From Paraburkholderia heleia NBRC 101817 (GTDB lineage Bacteria; Pseudomonadota; Gammaproteobacteria; Burkholderiales; Burkholderiaceae), in NCBI RefSeq assembly GCF_000739775.1, contig NZ_BBJH01000035.1, positions 1 to 64,000 on the forward strand: 64,000 bases of DNA. Reading direction: 5' to 3'. Of the stretch, positions 52,186 through 61,440 are shown in pieces (within the stretch, counting starts at the first letter, position 1; each line of letters opens with the position of its first letter). The notes below the pieces were generated by a model. The model saw only the letters and a program-made list of their open reading frames with translations. It had not been told where the DNA came from and did not search any database. The translations under genes and the position numbers were made by a program.

Positions 52186-53121
52186 TCAGAATTCAATGCC
52201 CCGCTTGTCGCGCAGCGTTTCGATGAGCAGCCGCGCCGCGGGCGCGAGCGGCGCACCCTGGCGCGTGACCAGTTCATACGGTTCGCTGCGCGAAGCGAGG
52301 CGCAGCGGCAGGATGCAGGCCATTGCCTGGCTGGCGAAGAACTGCGCGACGTCGATGGACACCAGCGCGACGAACGACGGATTGCCCTGCAGCAGCGCGA
52401 GCGTGGCGAAGGCTGAGGTCGTTTCGAGTAGATGCGTTGGAAAGCGGAGTTCGGCCTCGCGAAACTCGCGTTCGAGCAAGAGCCGCATCGGCATGTTCGC
52501 GCGGTAGACCACCCAGCGATACTTCTCCATGTCCTTGAGCGTGAGCTTCTTCGCGCGGTGCAGCGGATGCCGCACGTTGGCGATCACGGCGAGCGTTTCG
52601 TCCTGAAGCTTGAGGCTCTCGTAGAGCTGCGGCGTCTGGCTGACCGTGGTGCGGCAGATGGCGAGATCGAGCCTGCCTGCATCGATCTGGCTCAGGAGTG
52701 CAGCACTCGTGTCTTCGACGATTTCAACCGACATTTCCGGATGCGCCGCGATCAATATGGAGATCGCATCAGTCAGCAGCGGCACCGCGCCCATGATGAC
52801 CCCCACCGCTATGCGTCCGCCACGCCCGCGCGAGAGACCGACAAGCTCATCGCGCAAATGGGTGAGATCAGTGTGGATCAGGCGCGCGTAACGGATCGCG
52901 CAGTGTCCGGCCTCAGTGGGTTCGAGGCCTCGATTGGTACGCTTGAAGAGCGCGGTGCCAAAGGTCGTTTCGATCTCCTGCAATGCCTTGCTGGCGCCGG
53001 GCTGCGTAAGTGCGACCTGTTGTGCGGCCTTCAGCAGCGAGCCGTGATCGCCCAGGGCGATCAAAAGCCGGAGCTGCTTCACATGGAGGCGGGAGATGAT
53101 CGAATTGAGCGACGGGGTCAT
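52186..53121 (-). CDS. LysR-family transcriptional regulator
   Basis: The 311-residue protein has the N-terminal HTH VKQLRLLIALGDHGSLLKAA (then QQVALTQPGASKALQEIE) and a substrate-binding domain (GRIAVGVIMGAVPLLTDAIS). It is of the GbpR/CbpA-like type that reads carbohydrate- or aromatic-derived signals. It is divergent from the iron-dependent dehydrogenase gene and upstream of the cupin operon on the same strand. A dyad in the divergent gap (53161-53173) is a candidate site. Confidence 0.92.
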   Translation of the reverse strand: MTPSLNSIISRLHVKQLRLLIALGDHGSLLKAAQQVALTQPGASKALQEIETTFGTALFKRTNRGLEPTEAGHCAIRYARLIHTDLTHLRDELVGLSRGRGGRIAVGVIMGAVPLLTDAISILIAAHPEMSVEIVEDTSAALLSQIDAGRLDLAICRTTVSQTPQLYESLKLQDETLAVIANVRHPLHRAKKLTLKDMEKYRWVVYRANMPMRLLLEREFREAELRFPTHLLETTSAFATLALLQGNPSFVALVSIDVAQFFASQAMACILPLRLASRSEPYELVTRQGAPLAPAARLLIETLRDKRGIEF

Positions 53122-53160
53122 GGGGTTGAGGAAAAGTCATAGCTGTATCAAATCTTCTCA

Positions 53161-53230
53161 ATTACCGCGTAATGGGCGTCTCCTTATACTGGCCCAAAAC
53201 AATAGCACCTTGCTGCTGAAATGCGGTAAT
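53161..53230. promoter_or_regulatory. Dyad and half-site in LysR/dehydrogenase gap, with -10 box
   Basis: ATTACCGCGTAAT at 53161-53173 contains ATTACCGC, whose exact complement GCGGTAAT recurs at 53223-53230. TATACT at 53185-53190 is a good plus-strand -10 hexamer lying between them. Two copies of the same half-site around a promoter suit a LysR-type regulatory and activation site pair, inferred from pattern. Confidence 0.45.
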
Positions 53231-53296
53231 CAATGTTGCGGTTGCCGGCAATTGCTGCCGTGACGGTCGAATTCACTATAACTGAAGCTCAATCCT

Positions 53297-54436
53297 GTGT
53301 CCCTCATCAACTACATCACGCAGATCCAGTTCGATTTTGGCTCCATTCGTCTGCTCAAGAACGAATGCGAACGTGTGGGCATAAGCCGGCCATTGATCGT
53401 CACGGACAAGGGGGTGCGGGCGGCGGGGATAATCGATAGCGTGCTTGGCGCGCTGCCAGGCGTTGCGCCCGCAACGATCTACGACGGCACCCCGCCCAAT
53501 CCGAACGAGGCGGCAGTGCGAGAGGCCGTGGCGGCCTATCGTGCAGGCGAATGCGACGGCATCGTCGCCGTTGGCGGCGGTTCGTCAATCGACCTCGCCA
53601 AGGGCGTCGCCGTTTGCGCGACGCACGAAGGACCGCTGCAGCGCTTCGCCGTGATCGAAGGCGGCGCGGCGAACATCACGGCGAAGACGGCGCCGGTGAT
53701 CGCCGTGCCGACGACTGCAGGCACCGGCAGCGAAGTGGGGCGCGGCGCCATTCTGATTCTCGACGACGGCCGCAAGGTCGGCGTGATCTCGCCATACGTC
53801 GTGCCGCGCGTGGCGATTTGCGATCCCGAACTCACGCTGGGCCTTCCGCCCGTTTTGACGGCGGCGACGGGCATGGATGCCATCGCGCATTGCATGGAGA
53901 CCTTCCTCGCGCCGGCCTTCAATCCACCCGCGGACGGCATCGCGCTGGACGGATTGTGGCGCGCGTGGCGCCACATCGAGCGCGCGACGCGTCATGGCGG
54001 CGACCGCGAGGCGCGGCTGAACATGATGAGCGCATCGATGCAGGGCGCGCTAGCGTTCCAGAAGGGGCTGGGTTGCGTGCACAGCCTGAGCCATTCGCTC
54101 GGCGGCATCAACCCGCGTTTGCATCATGGCACGCTGAACGCGATTTTCCTGCCGGCTGTGCTGCGGTTCAACGAGGAAGCGCCTTCGGTGCGCGAGGAAG
54201 GCAAGCTCGACCGTCTCGCCACCGCAATGAGGCTGGGCAGCGGAGCCGACGTGGCGCCTGCCGTGCGCACGATGACCGAACGCCTCGGTTTGCCGACGGG
54301 CCTCGCGCAGCTTGGCGTGAGCGCCGGTCTGTTCCCGCAGATCATCAAGGGCGCGCTCAAGGATCACAGCCACAAGACCAATCCTCGAGAGGCCTCCGAA
54401 GGCGATTATCGCGCCATGCTCGAATCGTCGATGTGA
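53297..54436 (+). CDS. Iron-containing alcohol dehydrogenase, maleylacetate-reductase-like
   Basis: GTG 53297 opens a 379-residue protein with the NAD(P) motif VGGGSSIDLAKG, AVPTTAGTGSEVG, and metal ligands in TGMDAIAHCMETFLAP and HSLSHSLGGI. This matches the maleylacetate reductase/lactaldehyde-reductase branch of group III dehydrogenases. It may act with the cupin and SDR gene products across the LysR gene in ring-fission catabolism; that linkage is inference. Confidence 0.88.
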   Translation: MSLINYITQIQFDFGSIRLLKNECERVGISRPLIVTDKGVRAAGIIDSVLGALPGVAPATIYDGTPPNPNEAAVREAVAAYRAGECDGIVAVGGGSSIDLAKGVAVCATHEGPLQRFAVIEGGAANITAKTAPVIAVPTTAGTGSEVGRGAILILDDGRKVGVISPYVVPRVAICDPELTLGLPPVLTAATGMDAIAHCMETFLAPAFNPPADGIALDGLWRAWRHIERATRHGGDREARLNMMSASMQGALAFQKGLGCVHSLSHSLGGINPRLHHGTLNAIFLPAVLRFNEEAPSVREEGKLDRLATAMRLGSGADVAPAVRTMTERLGLPTGLAQLGVSAGLFPQIIKGALKDHSHKTNPREASEGDYRAMLESSM

Positions 54437-54522
54437 AGTGATTTCCGTCAAGCGCGAGCGCGGGAATTTTCCTCCTGCTCCTCTCCAGGAAAAATGATTT
54501 GGTTGCCTAAGCGAATCATGAT

Positions 54523-55755
54523 TTAACGCGCGCGCCGCTTCATGACGATCTGGATGACGACGAGCGCAACGCCGCCAAATGCAATGAGCGCACCGACAAT
54601 CGGCACCGCGCCGTAGCCGAGACCGGCAGAGAGTGCGGCGCTGCCCGCGGCGGCGCCCAGCGCGTTGCCGAGATTGAACGCGCCGACATTGACGGACGAG
54701 GCGAGCCCCGGGGCATCGTGAGCGGCGCGCATCACGCGCATTTGCAGCGGCGGGACTACCGCGAAGGTCGCGATGCCCCACACGAGCAGGGCAGCGGCCG
54801 CGCCCACATGCGTCGCGGCCAGCACAGGGAACGCGAGCATCACGCTGATCAACAGTGCGAGGAAACCCAGCAGCGTGCCGTCGAGCGAGCGGTCGGCAAG
54901 ACGTCCGCCCGCGGCGTTGCCGATAGAAAAGCCCACGCCGATCAGCACGAGCATGGCGGTCACGAAGCCAGGCGTCGCGCCCGTGAGATGCGTGAGCGTG
55001 GGCGTGACATACGTGTAGAGCGTGAACATCGCGCCTGCGCCGAGCACCGTGGTCGCGAGCGCGGCCACCACCACTGGGCGCGTGAGCACGCCGAGCTCGG
55101 CGCGCAGGTTGGGCATGTCGCCCGCATCGCCTTGCGGCAGCGCAGCCCACAAGCCCGCGATGGCGAGCGCGCCGAGCCCGGCGGTCGCGGCGAACGACAT
55201 GCGCCAACCTATCGTCTCGCCGAGCCACGTGGCCGCGGGCACGCCGCCGATGTTCGCGATGGTGAGGCCCATGAACATCGTCGCGACGGCGCTTGCCTGG
55301 CGTTCGCGCGGCACGAAACTCGCCGCGACCACCGAGCCGATGCCGAAGAATGCGCCGTGATTCAGGCTCGTGACGAGCCGCGCGAGCAGCAGCGTGGTGT
55401 AGTCGGGGGCGATGGCGGAAAGCACGTTGCCGAGCGTGAAGATGCCCATCAGCGCCATGAGCGCGGTGCGCCGCGGCCAGCGGGCGAGGGCGAGCGTCAT
55501 GAGCGGCGCGCCCAGCATCACCCCGATTGCGTAGGCGCTGATCAGCATGCCGGCGCTGGGAATCGACACATGCACGCCCTCGGCGATCACGGGCAGCAGG
55601 CCCATCGGCGAGAATTCGGTCGTGCCGATACCGAAGGCGCCAACGGCGAGCGCGAGGAGTGGCAGGGCGGCACCGCGCTGCGCCGGCGGGCTGGCGGGAT
55701 GCTGCCGGCGGGCCGGGCGGCCCGCGGGGGGGAGACTGAGGTCGCGGTCGAGCAT
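54523..55755 (-). CDS. MFS transporter, AraJ/arabinose-efflux type
   Basis: The 410-residue protein has 12 spans after a basic, Pro/Arg-rich N-terminus. The text GAFGIGTTEFSPMGLLPVIA and the motif-A region LARWPRRTALMALMGIF fit the DHA1 (AraJ/YdhP/NepI) drug- or sugar-efflux group. It is convergent with the dehydrogenase gene. The substrate is unknown. Confidence 0.88.
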   Translation of the reverse strand: MLDRDLSLPPAGRPARRQHPASPPAQRGAALPLLALAVGAFGIGTTEFSPMGLLPVIAEGVHVSIPSAGMLISAYAIGVMLGAPLMTLALARWPRRTALMALMGIFTLGNVLSAIAPDYTTLLLARLVTSLNHGAFFGIGSVVAASFVPRERQASAVATMFMGLTIANIGGVPAATWLGETIGWRMSFAATAGLGALAIAGLWAALPQGDAGDMPNLRAELGVLTRPVVVAALATTVLGAGAMFTLYTYVTPTLTHLTGATPGFVTAMLVLIGVGFSIGNAAGGRLADRSLDGTLLGFLALLISVMLAFPVLAATHVGAAAALLVWGIATFAVVPPLQMRVMRAAHDAPGLASSVNVGAFNLGNALGAAAGSAALSAGLGYGAVPIVGALIAFGGVALVVIQIVMKRRAR

Positions 55756-55919
55756 GGCGTCGTGCCTGGTTGGGCATGGGCGAGTTGGGACCGCTGCATT
55801 GTGCGGGTTTTACTTTTGACTAAAAACGCGCTGATAGACCAAAGTGTTTTGATTTCGAGTCAAGAATGAAGGCCGCTTGGCCGGCGGCGCCCGCGTGATG
55901 CGACGCCCGGCGGGCGCGC

Positions 55920-58667
55920 TTACTCCGTCATGCACTCCGGCGCCTCGAGTCCGCGCAATGCCGCCTCGAACTCATCGACCGGGATCGGGCGGCAGAACAG
56001 ATAGCCCTGATACGCGTAACATCCGGCCGAGGCGAGGAAGGCGCGCTGCTCCTCGGTCTCGACCCCTTCGGCGATCACGCCGAGGCCCAGGCTGTGCGCG
56101 AGCGCCACAATGGTGCGGGCGATCACGGCGTCGTTCGGATCGACGAGGACATCGCGCACGAATGAGCGGTCAATCTTCAGTTGATCGAGCGGCAGGCGCT
56201 TCAAATACGAAAGCGACGAATAGCCGATGCCGAAATCGTCGAGTGCGAAGACGATGCCGTTCGCCTTCAGCGCCTCCATTTTCTCGATGATCTCCTGCAC
56301 GTTGTCGACCAGCACGCTTTCCGTCAACTCGAGCTTCAGCCGGTCCGCTCTCGCGCCGGTCTGTTCGAGCGTGGCCAGCACGCTTTGCACGAAGTCCGGC
56401 TGATGAAGCTGCTGCACGCTGACGTTGACCGCGATGGTCAGATGCCCGGTGTCGGGCTGCGTGGCCCAGCGCGCGAGCTGGGTGCAGGCCGCGCGCAGCA
56501 CCCAGCTGCCCAGTGCGGCGATGAGCCCGGTTTCTTCGGCCACGGGAATGAAATCGGCTGGGTACACGAGCCCGCGCAGGGGATGGTGCCAGCGCACCAG
56601 CGCCTCGACGCCGGTGACACGGCCGCTGTCGATCTGCATCTGGTAGTGAAGCACGAACTGTTCGTTTTCGATGGCTTCGCGCAGCGCCGTTTCGAGCGCG
56701 GCGCGCTCCACCACGACCGTTTGCATGTCGGGGTCGAAGAGGCGCACCGCGTTGCGTCCGCGTTCCTTGGACTTGTACATGGCGAGGTCGGCCTGCTTCA
56801 TGAGGTCGTCCGTCGAGGCCTGGAATCCCTTGAATACGGTTGCGCCAATACTCGCCGTGCTGCGGTAGTCGATCTCGTCGAGCCGATAAGGATTCCCGAG
56901 CACGGCGAGAATCCGCTCGCCCAGGGCCTCGGCCTGGCGGGCCGCTTCGCATGGAACGGGGTTCAGATTGCCCACCACGACGACGAACTCGTCGCCGCCC
57001 ACGCGCGCCACGGTGTCGCCCGCGGGGATGCTCGCCGCGAGGCGTTTGGCCACTTCCCGCAGCAGCAGGTCGCCCTTGTCGTGACCCAGCGTGTCGTTCA
57101 GCGTCTTGAAATGATCCAGATCGATGAACAGCAGGGCGCCGCTCGTGCCGTTCCTCGCGCTGTCAGTCAGGGCGTCTTTCAGGTTGTCGAGCAGCAGCGT
57201 GCGATTGGGCAGGCCGGTGAGCGCGTCGTAGAAGGCCAGTTCCTTGATGCGCTGGTCGGCGATCTTGCGCTCGGTGATGTCGCGCCCGCTGGTGCGGAAA
57301 CCGATGAAATCGCCCTTCGAGTCGGTAATCGGCACCCACGAAGCGCAGAGCCACATGAGCGAGCCGTCCTTGCGCACGCAGCGGAATTCGAGGTTGTCTC
57401 CGCGCGAGCCCAGTTGCGCGCCGCGGAACTCGGGCGCGACGTAGGAGGCGTCGCCCGGATAGATCACGGTGCAGGCGAAGTCGCTCATGGCCATGCACTC
57501 GTCGACGGTATAGCCGATGTACTGCTCCACCGCCGAGTTGATCCAGCGCGGCTTGCCTTCCGGCGACCACCAGATTTCCCAGTTGACCGTGCAGTCCGCA
57601 ATGGCGCGAAATTTTTCCTCGCTTTCGCGCAGTTCCTTCGTCATCGACGAGGCGAGCCGTATCGCGCGGCTGCGGCCCGTCATCATGAGGCGCGTGAGCA
57701 ACGCGAGCAGCAGGCTCAGGCCCGTGCCGGTGATCGCGATGAGCGTTGCCGCGTCGCGGCCGAAACGGGCTTTGAAGCCGTCGCGCGCCATCAGCCTGAG
57801 CATCCAGTTGTGTCCGCAGACCACGAGATATTCGGTCGCCGAAAGGTCGCTGGGCAGATGATGGGCGGGGGCGCCCGAGGTTCTGTAGAGCAACGCGTCC
57901 GGGGACGATTCCACGCCGTCGTAGAGGGAGACCGAAAGGCCGGGCAGTTCCTCGCCGTAAAGGCTGGCGATGACGTCGTGCATGCGAAAGGACGCATACA
58001 CCCAGCCGACCAGCCGCGCCTCGCGTTCCGTGGCGTTTTCCGGCGCCTGGCCGCGTGTGTAGACCGGCATGTACATCACGAAGCCGGGGTCGGCGCGAGG
58101 ATCGGTGTCGACCGAGAGGCGCACCTTGCCGGAGATGGTCGCCATGCCGGTGTCGCGCGCCTGCTCCATGGCGCGTCGGCGCACCGGGTCGACCCAGGCG
58201 TCGAAACCGGGCGCCGCGCGATTGGCGCCGATATACGGCTCGCGCTGGATAATGGGCGCGTAGTTCGCGCGCGGACCAGCGGGTTCGATAGAGTAGCCCG
58301 GCAAGCCGCGCTGCTGCATGGCCGCAATATGCGCGGCCTTTTGCGTTTGCGGCACCCATGCAACGATGCCGATGGCCTGGATGCCCGAAAAGTTGGCGTC
58401 GAGATTGAGCGTGTTGACGTAAGCCCGGAACGCATCGCGATCGACCTCCCCGCTGGCGGCAAAGAGGCTCTGCACGCCGCGCAGCAGCAGCTCGTACGTG
58501 CCCATGCGCTGTTCGATGCGGCTCACGACGTCGCCGAGCGAGAAGTCGAACTGCGTGAGCAGTTCGTGGCGGGCCGCTTCCCGCTCGTGGTTCCAGAGCG
58601 TCCAGGTCACGCCGAGCGCGGCGGCGAGAACCAGTAGCGGGAGCAGAACGAGGCGCGTCCGGGTCAT
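55920..58667 (-). CDS. CHASE-PAS-GGDEF-EAL cyclic-di-GMP enzyme
   Basis: The 915-residue membrane protein has a span at about 7-25, a periplasmic CHASE domain (about 45-270), a second span at about 307-327, a PAS domain (about 350-465), GGDEF (active site RVGGDEFVVVV near residue 557) and EAL (GVEALVRWHHP near 688; later DDFGIGYSSLSYLKRLPLD). Both catalytic motifs are intact, so it could make or break c-di-GMP. It starts 8 bases after the stop of the periplasmic-binding-protein gene, forming a likely operon. Confidence 0.93.
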   Translation of the reverse strand: MTRTRLVLLPLLVLAAALGVTWTLWNHEREAARHELLTQFDFSLGDVVSRIEQRMGTYELLLRGVQSLFAASGEVDRDAFRAYVNTLNLDANFSGIQAIGIVAWVPQTQKAAHIAAMQQRGLPGYSIEPAGPRANYAPIIQREPYIGANRAAPGFDAWVDPVRRRAMEQARDTGMATISGKVRLSVDTDPRADPGFVMYMPVYTRGQAPENATEREARLVGWVYASFRMHDVIASLYGEELPGLSVSLYDGVESSPDALLYRTSGAPAHHLPSDLSATEYLVVCGHNWMLRLMARDGFKARFGRDAATLIAITGTGLSLLLALLTRLMMTGRSRAIRLASSMTKELRESEEKFRAIADCTVNWEIWWSPEGKPRWINSAVEQYIGYTVDECMAMSDFACTVIYPGDASYVAPEFRGAQLGSRGDNLEFRCVRKDGSLMWLCASWVPITDSKGDFIGFRTSGRDITERKIADQRIKELAFYDALTGLPNRTLLLDNLKDALTDSARNGTSGALLFIDLDHFKTLNDTLGHDKGDLLLREVAKRLAASIPAGDTVARVGGDEFVVVVGNLNPVPCEAARQAEALGERILAVLGNPYRLDEIDYRSTASIGATVFKGFQASTDDLMKQADLAMYKSKERGRNAVRLFDPDMQTVVVERAALETALREAIENEQFVLHYQMQIDSGRVTGVEALVRWHHPLRGLVYPADFIPVAEETGLIAALGSWVLRAACTQLARWATQPDTGHLTIAVNVSVQQLHQPDFVQSVLATLEQTGARADRLKLELTESVLVDNVQEIIEKMEALKANGIVFALDDFGIGYSSLSYLKRLPLDQLKIDRSFVRDVLVDPNDAVIARTIVALAHSLGLGVIAEGVETEEQRAFLASAGCYAYQGYLFCRPIPVDEFEAALRGLEAPECMTE

Positions 58668-58675
58668 GGCGGCGT

Positions 58676-59458
58676 CTAGAAAGGGACCATCGAGTCGGCG
58701 AGATCAGGCTTGAAATACTTCGTGAAGATGCGCCGCACCGTGCCGTCGGCGATCATTTCGTTGACGAGGGCGCGCCACTTGTCCCGCTCCTCGGGTGAGA
58801 GCGCTTTCTTCGACATGATGAGTCCATGCGGAATAGGTGGATCGTCGAACTCCACGATATTGGTCACGCTCCGAATCTTCGCTTCATCGATGGCGGGATA
58901 ATCGAACGGCTCGATGATCATTCCCTGAATGCGCCCAAGGATCAGCGCCTGGTAAAGCGGCTCGAGGCCCCCGGCCTGACTCACGCGGTTTTCGGCGGAG
59001 AGAGAATCGACCAGCCGGTTGGCCGACTCGCTGTAGCGGAAACTGCGAATCACGCCGAGCTGAAACTTGTCGTTGTGCTCGAAATCGGCCAGTTGATGGA
59101 TGCCCGAATCCTTGCGAACCAGCAGATAGTACTTGTTGCTGAAGTACCAGGCAAAATCCGCGTATTGATTGCGCTCTTCGTTGGCAATGCCCGAAAGACT
59201 AAAATCGAGCGCACCCGATTCGATCAGTTTCCAGATGCGCGCGCGCGACATCAGGCTCACGCGGATCTGGCAGCCGCTGCGCCGCGCCAGGGCGTCGGCG
59301 AAGTCCTTGTCGATGCCTGTGTCCGTGTCGACGGAATAGAGCAGCCCATGATCGTGTAAGGCGAGCGTGAATGAGCGCGAGCAGTCGGGGCCCGCGGCGA
59401 GCGCGGTACCGATGCAACCGAGCGCGAGCGCGAGGCCTCCAAGGCAGTTTCGAATCAC
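58676..59458 (-). CDS. Periplasmic substrate-binding protein (SBP_bac_3-like)
   Basis: GTG 59458 follows GGAG by six bases and gives 260 residues; a TTG at 59479 is the upstream alternative. A signal peptide (CLGGLALALGCIGTALAAG) precedes an amino-acid-type binding fold (YSVDTDTGIDKDFADALARR, LDFSLSGIANEERNQYADFA). There are no ABC permease or ATPase genes nearby. Because the next gene, 8 bases on, is a CHASE-containing c-di-GMP enzyme, it probably works as a sensor partner, not in transport. Confidence 0.85.
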   Translation of the reverse strand: MIRNCLGGLALALGCIGTALAAGPDCSRSFTLALHDHGLLYSVDTDTGIDKDFADALARRSGCQIRVSLMSRARIWKLIESGALDFSLSGIANEERNQYADFAWYFSNKYYLLVRKDSGIHQLADFEHNDKFQLGVIRSFRYSESANRLVDSLSAENRVSQAGGLEPLYQALILGRIQGMIIEPFDYPAIDEAKIRSVTNIVEFDDPPIPHGLIMSKKALSPEERDKWRALVNEMIADGTVRRIFTKYFKPDLADSMVPF

Positions 59459-59646
59459 AGCGTCTCCGTTGCTTGTCAATGGCCCGACGGCAGCCCGTCG
59501 GGCGAAAAACAGTCGTCACGTCTTATCGGCAGCCTGCTGCAATTCTTGAGACAATTCCAATTGTTTTTTTGCTCGCTTTTCGTGCAGGCACGGGGGTGTT
59601 CAGGCAGGACGAGTGCCCGTGCTCGCCGGACCGCGCATCCGTTAAG

Positions 59647-59675
59647 AAAAAAAAGCGCCGGCGCAAGGCCGACGC
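59647..59675 (-). terminator. Rho-independent terminator after MFS gene
   Basis: On the minus strand GCGTCGGC and GCCGGCGC form an 8-bp stem (one G-T pair) with a short loop, followed at once by eight Ts. It lies about 80 bases past the stop of the MFS gene at 59756, with the correct orientation. Confidence 0.85.
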
Positions 59676-59755
59676 AATTGTCATGGGATCGTGCAGGGAA
59701 GGCGTGCCCGGAAGGCGGCCCTCGCAACGGATGATTTAACCGATTCGCATAACGC

Positions 59756-61108
59756 TCAGTTCTCTTCCACCGGGTCGCGGTTCAGCATGCTTTTCGGAAT
59801 CGACAGAATCAGAACGCAGCTCACGAGCAGGCACGCGCCCAGCGCATAGGTGCCGTTGTTGATGTCGCCGGTCAGGTCCTTCGCGACGCTGGTGATCATG
59901 GAGCCCGTGAAGCCGGAGAGATTGCCGACCGAGTTGATGAGCGCAATACCCGCCGCCGCAGCCGTGCCGGAGAGAATCTGCCCCGGGAACGTCCAGTAAA
60001 TCGGCATGAGCCCGAGGATCGCGCAGGTGGCGATAGTCAGAAATGCGATCGAAAGCGGCACGTTGTGCGCGAAGAGCGCGCTCAGAATCAGGCCGACGCC
60101 GCCAATACAGGCCGGAATGGCCGCATGCAGCCGGCGCTCGCCCGTCTTGCGCGAGTGCGACGCATTCCAGATCATGGCGACCACGGCGCTGAGATACGGA
60201 ATGGCGGTCAGCAAGCCGATATTGAACGTGCTCTTCACACCGGAAGCCTTGATGATGGAAGGCAGCCAGAACGCCAAACCATAGAAGCCGGTATTGAAGG
60301 TCAGCAGAATGAACGTCAGCAGCCAGACGCGCGGGCTTTTCAGCGCCGCAACGGCGCTATGCGTTTTCTTCGCGCTTTCCTGTTCGAGATTCTTTTGCAG
60401 TATGGCTTTCTCGGCGGCGCTCAACCACTTCGCCGACTGAATGCCGTCGCCCATGCACAACAGCACCACGAAAGCGACGAGAATCGAAGGGATGCCTTCG
60501 AGCAACAGCATCCACTGCCAGCCGCCCAGACCGAACAGGCCATGGGTGTTTTCCATGAGCCAGCCCGAGATAATCCCGCCAAGCGTAAGGCTCACCGGAA
60601 TGGCGATCAGGAAGCCCGACATGGCGACGCTCTGGCGACGCGCGGGAAACCAGTAGTTCAGGTAAAGAATGATGCCGGGGAAAAAGCCCGCTTCGCATAC
60701 GCCGAGCAGTAAGCGCAGGATGTAGAACATCGTCGCGGTTTGCACGTGGAAGACACCCGCGAGCGGCGCGATAAAGGCGAGCGACGAAGAGACGATGCCC
60801 CACGTCACCATGATGCGCGCAATCCAGAAACGCGCGCCATAGCGATGCAGCAGCAGGTTGCTCGGCATCTCGAAGAGAAAGTAGCCCCAGAAGAAGATGC
60901 TTGCGCCCACGGCGTAGACGCTGTCGCTCAAGCCGAGCGAGTCGAGCATCTGCAGCTTGGCGAAGCCGACGTTGACGCGGTCGAGGTAGGCGACGACGTA
61001 GCACAGAAGCAGAAGCGGCAAGATGCGCTTCAGTACCTTGCGGTACAGCGCTTCTTCGGCTTCGTTGACGGCGGCCGGCGAGTCCGCAATCTGGGTCAGG
61101 GTTGGCAT
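59756..61108 (-). CDS. MFS transporter, ACS family (sugar-acid carrier)
   Basis: The 450-residue protein has 12 spans and ACS-type text (LLCYVVAYLDRVNVGFAKLQ; RYGARFWIARIMVTWGIVSS). It diverges from a sugar-acid dehydratase gene with two mirrored operator sequences between, so it very likely imports the pentonate or related acid that the dehydratase uses. It ends before a clear terminator. Confidence 0.9.
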   Translation of the reverse strand: MPTLTQIADSPAAVNEAEEALYRKVLKRILPLLLLCYVVAYLDRVNVGFAKLQMLDSLGLSDSVYAVGASIFFWGYFLFEMPSNLLLHRYGARFWIARIMVTWGIVSSSLAFIAPLAGVFHVQTATMFYILRLLLGVCEAGFFPGIILYLNYWFPARRQSVAMSGFLIAIPVSLTLGGIISGWLMENTHGLFGLGGWQWMLLLEGIPSILVAFVVLLCMGDGIQSAKWLSAAEKAILQKNLEQESAKKTHSAVAALKSPRVWLLTFILLTFNTGFYGLAFWLPSIIKASGVKSTFNIGLLTAIPYLSAVVAMIWNASHSRKTGERRLHAAIPACIGGVGLILSALFAHNVPLSIAFLTIATCAILGLMPIYWTFPGQILSGTAAAAGIALINSVGNLSGFTGSMITSVAKDLTGDINNGTYALGACLLVSCVLILSIPKSMLNRDPVEEN

Positions 61109-61224
61109 GGGATGTGTCTCCTTTCACATGTGCCTTTGAATGGTCCCGCGCTGGGGGAGGCGATTCCACGAGCTTCGTGGTGTGTTTGCTGGATCTCTGC
61201 GCTGGCTGTGAACAGCGCTTTTTC

Positions 61225-61238
61225 TGTTATCGGTAACA
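61225..61238. promoter_or_regulatory. Operator copy 1 (MFS side)
   Basis: TGTTATCGGTAACA, near-palindromic with a central CG, matches LacI/GntR-type gluconate-repressor operators in style. A TAATTT -10-like hexamer on the minus strand sits about a turn upstream, so a bound repressor would cover the MFS transcription start. Confidence 0.65.
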
Positions 61239-61361
61239 CAGCGGTCGCTAAATTAGCATGAGACGAGGCGCCACAGCAAGTCGAAAGCCGGTGCCGAGGT
61301 CGGGAAAACGTGTGGTGTCACCTGGTGCACAGGGCGAGCGCAAAGTGCTAATATGCAACGA

Positions 61362-61375
61362 TGTTACCGATAACA
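61362..61375. promoter_or_regulatory. Operator copy 2 (dehydratase side)
   Basis: TGTTACCGATAACA is the exact reverse complement of copy 1, 137 bp away. TAATAT at 61349-61354, just upstream, is a good -10 box for the dehydratase gene, so the operator overlaps the start of transcription. The pair may allow looping by one repressor tetramer. Confidence 0.7.
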
Positions 61376-61440
61376 AACTCGCGCGGGCTCGAATGTGCGC
61401 CCGCCGCATCGTCGAGACAAGGAACAAGGAAGTGAGTGAT

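Noticed and set aside
56181..58637. 818-codon plus-strand frame opposite the CHASE-GGDEF-EAL gene
   Set aside because: Antisense shadow; the minus strand carries intact GGDEF and EAL motifs.
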